This document shows, one piece after another, positions 7,816 to 10,659 of a stretch of DNA of 10,659 bases. The DNA comes from a bacterium (GTDB taxonomy: Bacteria; Bacillota_I; Bacilli_A; Mycoplasmatales; Mycoplasmoidaceae), in the NCBI GenBank assembly GCA_017633195.1, contig JAGBPV010000065.1:1-10659 (forward strand). The letters run 5' to 3'. The position numbers and the translations under genes are program-made. The notes below the pieces were generated by a model that was not told where the DNA came from, made no database searches, and worked only from the letters and a program-made list of their open reading frames with translations. Each line of letters begins with the position of its first letter. Positions within the stretch are counted from its first letter, which is position 1.

Positions 7816-8700
7816 ATGATTATTGATGAAAAGTACTATGATACAATTGAAATAATTAAACCTAATAGCACATCAAATGTTTTGTTTATCCATGGTTTTA
7901 CTAGTGATTATAATAAACATTTATTTATTAAAGACTATTTACCAAATGATGTGTCATTTTATGCATTGAATTTACCTGGATCAGGAAAAACTCCGCCTTA
8001 TATTACAACTTTTAATAGCAGAGAAAACTATGCAAAATTAATTGCAAATTATGTTATAAAGCTAGATTTAAAAAACATCATTATAATTGCACATAGTATG
8101 GGTGGAAGCATTACTGCTTTTTTAAGTGGATTAATTTCTGATCGTATTATTGGATATATATTAGAATCACCAGAAAATGTTTCAATTTTAAAAAATGAAA
8201 GCATTATCATTGGTGAAAAAGGTGCATCAATTAAAGATAATTTGACAAAAATTAAAAATTTTGTCTTTAAATCAAAAAATATTACTACTGTTCATAAAGA
8301 ATCAAATGAACACAGAGCTTTACTTCAATTTCTTGAAAGATTAGCAAAGCATCCAATGTTAATTAAGATTAATTATGATCTTGCTGCTAAAAAATACCTT
8401 GAACCTTCTGTTACTAAAACAAATGATTTTTTTAAAAATTTTAATAAACCAACAATGATTATGTTAGGAAAATTTGATCATATTCTTTTATATGATCTTT
8501 CTTATAAAAACTTTGATGCTTTGAAAAATAAATATTTTAAATTTATTAAATTTAATAATGCTGGTCATTGTATTTATCATGATGCAAGAAGAAAATATTT
8601 ACTTTATGTTTTAACATTTATTTTTGAAAATAACTTTTCAAAAGAAAAAACTGATATTGCAAATTTACTAAATAAACCAATTAAAATAGATGAAGAATAG
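7816..8700 (+). CDS. Alpha/beta hydrolase (lipase/esterase-like)
   Basis: A 294-residue serine hydrolase with the complete family signature: oxyanion-hole motif FIHGFTSD (His26-Gly27), LNLPGSGKT after strand 4, the nucleophile elbow AHSMGG with Ser94, acid Asp221 in GKFDH, and His251 in NAGHC. The region between about residues 120 and 205 is the lid-like helical insert. Mollicutes carry several such proteins, often annotated as lipase, esterase or lysophospholipase; the substrate cannot be read from the sequence and no signal peptide is seen, so it should be cytoplasmic. The frame extends up to an ATG at 7756, but that codon lies in the 3' arm of the tRNA terminator, and the protein fold starts only after MIIDEKY, so I choose 7816. 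No Trp codon is used. It converges with tsaB, leaving a 5-base gap without a terminator. Confidence 0.93.
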   Translation: MIIDEKYYDTIEIIKPNSTSNVLFIHGFTSDYNKHLFIKDYLPNDVSFYALNLPGSGKTPPYITTFNSRENYAKLIANYVIKLDLKNIIIIAHSMGGSITAFLSGLISDRIIGYILESPENVSILKNESIIIGEKGASIKDNLTKIKNFVFKSKNITTVHKESNEHRALLQFLERLAKHPMLIKINYDLAAKKYLEPSVTKTNDFFKNFNKPTMIMLGKFDHILLYDLSYKNFDALKNKYFKFIKFNNAGHCIYHDARRKYLLYVLTFIFENNFSKEKTDIANLLNKPIKIDEE

Positions 8701-8705
8701 CAATT

Positions 8706-9311
8706 TTATTTTTCTTTAACTTTCATATCAATATTTGGTTCTTTTAAGTAATTTGCTTTTAAATCAACAACATCAATTTCTTTAAATAAATCTAAATTTA
8801 ATTTATTAATATCTCTAAATTCTTCATTAAAATGTTCATTAGTAATATCTAATATTAAATAATCTTTAAATTGTTTTTTATATACTTCAAATTCTTCATT
8901 ATTAATTAATGTAGTTTTTAAAATAACTTCACTTTTATTGTGAATATAAATGAATTTTTGTATTCTTGAAGAAGTCATAATAATAATTTGTTTTAAATTT
9001 TTATCTTCATAAAAACTTAATCGATCTAATTCTTTGATTTTAATATTCTTGTTTAGTGTACAAATAGTTTTTACTAAAACATTACTTAATCTAATATTTG
9101 TAAAACTGCCTGGACCATTTACAAAATAAATTGTATCAAGTTCTTTTAAATTATTTTTACTAGCATATACAAATCATTTAAAAGATTCAACAAGTCATTG
9201 TGTTAAATCTTGATTAATTTCTTTACAAAAAACTCTTGTGATTTCATTATTATTGATTGCTATATAATTTGCAAATTTAGCATTTGCATCAATTAAAATA
9301 TTTTTACTCAT
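8706..9311 (-). CDS. tsaB: TsaB-like protein, t6A37 tRNA modification complex subunit
   Basis: TsaB (YeaZ) is a catalytically inactive ASKHA-fold partner of TsaD, needed with TsaE and TsaC to make N6-threonylcarbamoyl-adenosine at position 37 of tRNAs reading ANN codons. The 201-residue product begins MSKNILIDANAKF and carries VNGPGSFTNIRLS (NGPGSFT at 65-71), the hallmark of TsaB, where the usual next residue Gly is Asn. The C-terminus LKANYLKEPNID matches the family's closing YLR-P motif. Two TGA codons near residues 39 and 46 are read as Trp; ignoring them would lose the diagnostic first half. It lies 104 bases downstream of rluD on the same strand, as in the M. genitalium order as I recall it. 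The fast-evolving C-terminal half is poorly conserved, as is common for mollicute TsaB. Confidence 0.88.
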
Positions 9312-9358
9312 TTTCTTTAATTTCTTATATATAAGTATTTAATTAATTTAATACTCTT

Positions 9359-9364
9359 ATTATA
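9359..9364 (-). promoter_or_regulatory. Candidate -10 box for tsaB
   Basis: A perfect TATAAT on the minus strand lies 47 bases before the tsaB ATG in the 104-base gap between rluD and tsaB. The -35 is weak. A second -10-like TATAAG is closer to the ATG. The gap also holds a 10-base palindrome AAGTTAACTT (9382-9391), which has no T-run and so is not a clear terminator for rluD. Confidence 0.35.
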
Positions 9365-9415
9365 TTCTTTGTTTAATGTTGAAGTTAACTTTAAGATTAT
9401 AATTAAATGCTTATT

Positions 9416-10333
9416 TTATTCTTTTTTTAGAATACTAATTTTATTTTTAAATAAATCTGTTAAATCAAGTTCAAATTCCATAAATTTATTTGTAATAGGA
9501 TGATTAAATTGAATTTTATATGCCATTAAATATTGATAATTATCATCTTCTATTTGATCAGTATTATATAAAGGATCATTTAAAATAGGATGATTAATAG
9601 CACTTAAATGCACTCTTATTTGGTGAGTTCTTCCTGTTAGTAAATTACATTGTACTAAACTTGCATTTTTAAAATTTTGTAATACTTTAACTTTTGTAAT
9701 TGCTTCTTTACCATTTTTATCAACTTTAATCTTAGTTGAATCTTTAATATGATTTAAAGGTAAGTTAATGCTAAATTCTTTAATATCTTTGCTAAATGCA
9801 TTTTTAACTAATGCATAATATAATTTAGTAATTTTATTTGTTTCTAAGTCTTTTTTTAAATGATTAAAAACATCAATATTTTTAGCAACTAATAATAATC
9901 CATTTGTATCTTTATCTAATCTATGAACTAATCCATTTCTTAAATCCTTTAAATTATTTAAACAATAATTTTGATTTAAGTAATATTGATTTAATTCATC
10001 TATTAAAGTATCATTTTCATTAAAACTAGTTTTGTGACACAATAAATTTTTAGGTTTATTGATTACCATTAAATATTCATCTTCATAAATTACATCAAAT
10101 CTAATTTTTAAATTTTCATTTTTAGCAATTTCATAAGATTTTTCATAAACAGTAATTAAATCATTTTCTTTAATTAAGTATCCTGGTTTATTAATTAAAA
10201 TATTATTTACAAAAACTAGTTTATCTTTAATTAAGTTGCTAACAAATGATCTTGTAATATTTAGTACTTGTTTTAAATAATGATCAATTCTAATTTTTCG
10301 TTTATCATTATAAATTTGATTTCATATAGTCAT
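9416..10333 (-). CDS. rluD: RluA-family 23S rRNA pseudouridine synthase (RluD-like)
   Basis: The enzyme converts uridines in 23S rRNA to pseudouridine. The 305-residue product has an N-terminal S4 RNA-binding domain (about residues 15-75, RIDHYLKQVLNITRSFVSNL and on), the MVINKPKNLLCH motif at 89-100, and the catalytic GLVHRLDKDTNG with Asp140. The later GRTHQIRVHL motif and the substrate loop HPILNDPLYN are also typical of RluA/RluC/RluD enzymes. Which position it modifies cannot be told. The chosen start at 10333 restores the S4 domain and needs one TGA (10322-10324) as Trp at residue 4; the Met at 10069 would cut off the whole S4 domain. It overlaps the end of lspA by 26 bases, so the two are in one operon. 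Confidence 0.96.
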
Positions 10334-10659
10334 TTTTTAATTTATTTTGTTTTTTTAATTTCTTTTTCTTTTCAGTAATCAACTCTTTTTTAATTGCAGG
10401 ATAATAATTAAAAATAATAGTAATAATTAAAAAACTAATAAATCCAATTGAGCCACTAATTACACAAGTATCATTAAAATTAAAAATAACATAATTATTA
10501 CTGTGATTATTAAAATGCCAATAATCAATTACAATGTTGCTTAATCCATATTGTTTACTAGTTGGATTTAAAGTATGTTGTAAATAAAAATAAGATCCTT
10601 CATAATATTCAAATTCTGTAGCTCTACAGTTTGTATTCATAATTCCACCAATTAAAACA
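10308..10659 (-). CDS. lspA: Lipoprotein signal peptidase II, C-terminal part (5' end outside window)
   Basis: LspA is the membrane aspartyl protease that removes lipoprotein signal peptides. Only the C-terminal part is in the window. The catalytic Asp pair is visible: IVID (codon 10524-10526) and FNFND (10470-10472), 18 residues apart, against 19 in P. aeruginosa LspA (Asp124/Asp143). They lead into the last membrane segment CVISGSIGFISFLIITIIF. The upstream motif reads LIGGIMNTNCRA where GALGNxxDR is usual, so the Asp of DR is Cys, and about 32 residues separate this Arg from the catalytic Asp where seven or so are normal. A Lys-rich tail of about 25 residues ends the protein. Position directly before rluD supports the call. 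The frame is open to the window edge. Confidence 0.85.
   Translation of the reverse strand, partial: VLIGGIMNTNCRATEFEYYEGSYFYLQHTLNPTSKQYGLSNIVIDYWHFNNHSNNYVIFNFNDTCVISGSIGFISFLIITIIFNYYPAIKKELITEKKKKLKKQNKLKNDYMKSNL

Noticed and set aside
9382..9391. Palindrome AAGTTAACTT as an operator or terminator
   Set aside because: It is short, AT-rich, without a loop or T-run, and has no second copy that I noticed.

Overview
This window comes from a very AT-rich mollicute (Mycoplasma/Ureaplasma-type bacterium) that reads UGA as tryptophan. The evidence is direct: six genes run uninterrupted only if in-frame TGA codons are read as Trp, and several of those codons fall inside conserved motifs, for example the Trp just before the TOPRIM motif of the OLD-like protein and the early Trp of Obg. 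The rluD-lspA pair with tsaB beside it matches, from memory, the order in the M. genitalium / M. pneumoniae lineage. I do not name a species.

Layout. (1) Bases 1-390: the 3' part of an ABC transporter ATPase, followed by an intrinsic terminator. (2) Bases 522-2783: a 753-codon protein with an ABC-type ATPase domain, a coiled-coil insert and a C-terminal TOPRIM domain. This is the architecture of OLD-family nucleases used in anti-phage defence. It is the most likely accessory gene here and its isoleucine codon use differs sharply from its neighbour obg. (3) Bases 2767-4922: a small polytopic membrane protein and the ribosome-associated GTPase Obg, 2 bases apart. The membrane gene overlaps the end of the OLD-like gene by 17 bases. 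(4) Bases 4919-7490, minus strand: a 765-residue membrane protein of unknown function whose stop overlaps the start of a small basic protein resembling DUF4258. That small gene ends tail to tail with obg on a shared TTAA. (5) Bases 7567-7722: tRNA-Ile(GAT) and tRNA-Ala(TGC), closed by a strong terminator. (6) Bases 7816-8700: an alpha/beta hydrolase. (7) Bases 8706-10659, minus strand: lspA (5' end outside the window), rluD and tsaB, running lspA to rluD to tsaB.

Functionally, most of the window is core biology: ribosome assembly (Obg), rRNA pseudouridylation (RluD), t6A tRNA modification (TsaB), lipoprotein maturation (LspA) and two tRNAs. The parts that core biology does not explain are the OLD-like nuclease, the two uncharacterised membrane proteins and the small DUF4258-like protein. 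No CRISPR array, insertion sequence, integrase or rRNA was seen, and no gene-free stretch exceeds 300 bases.
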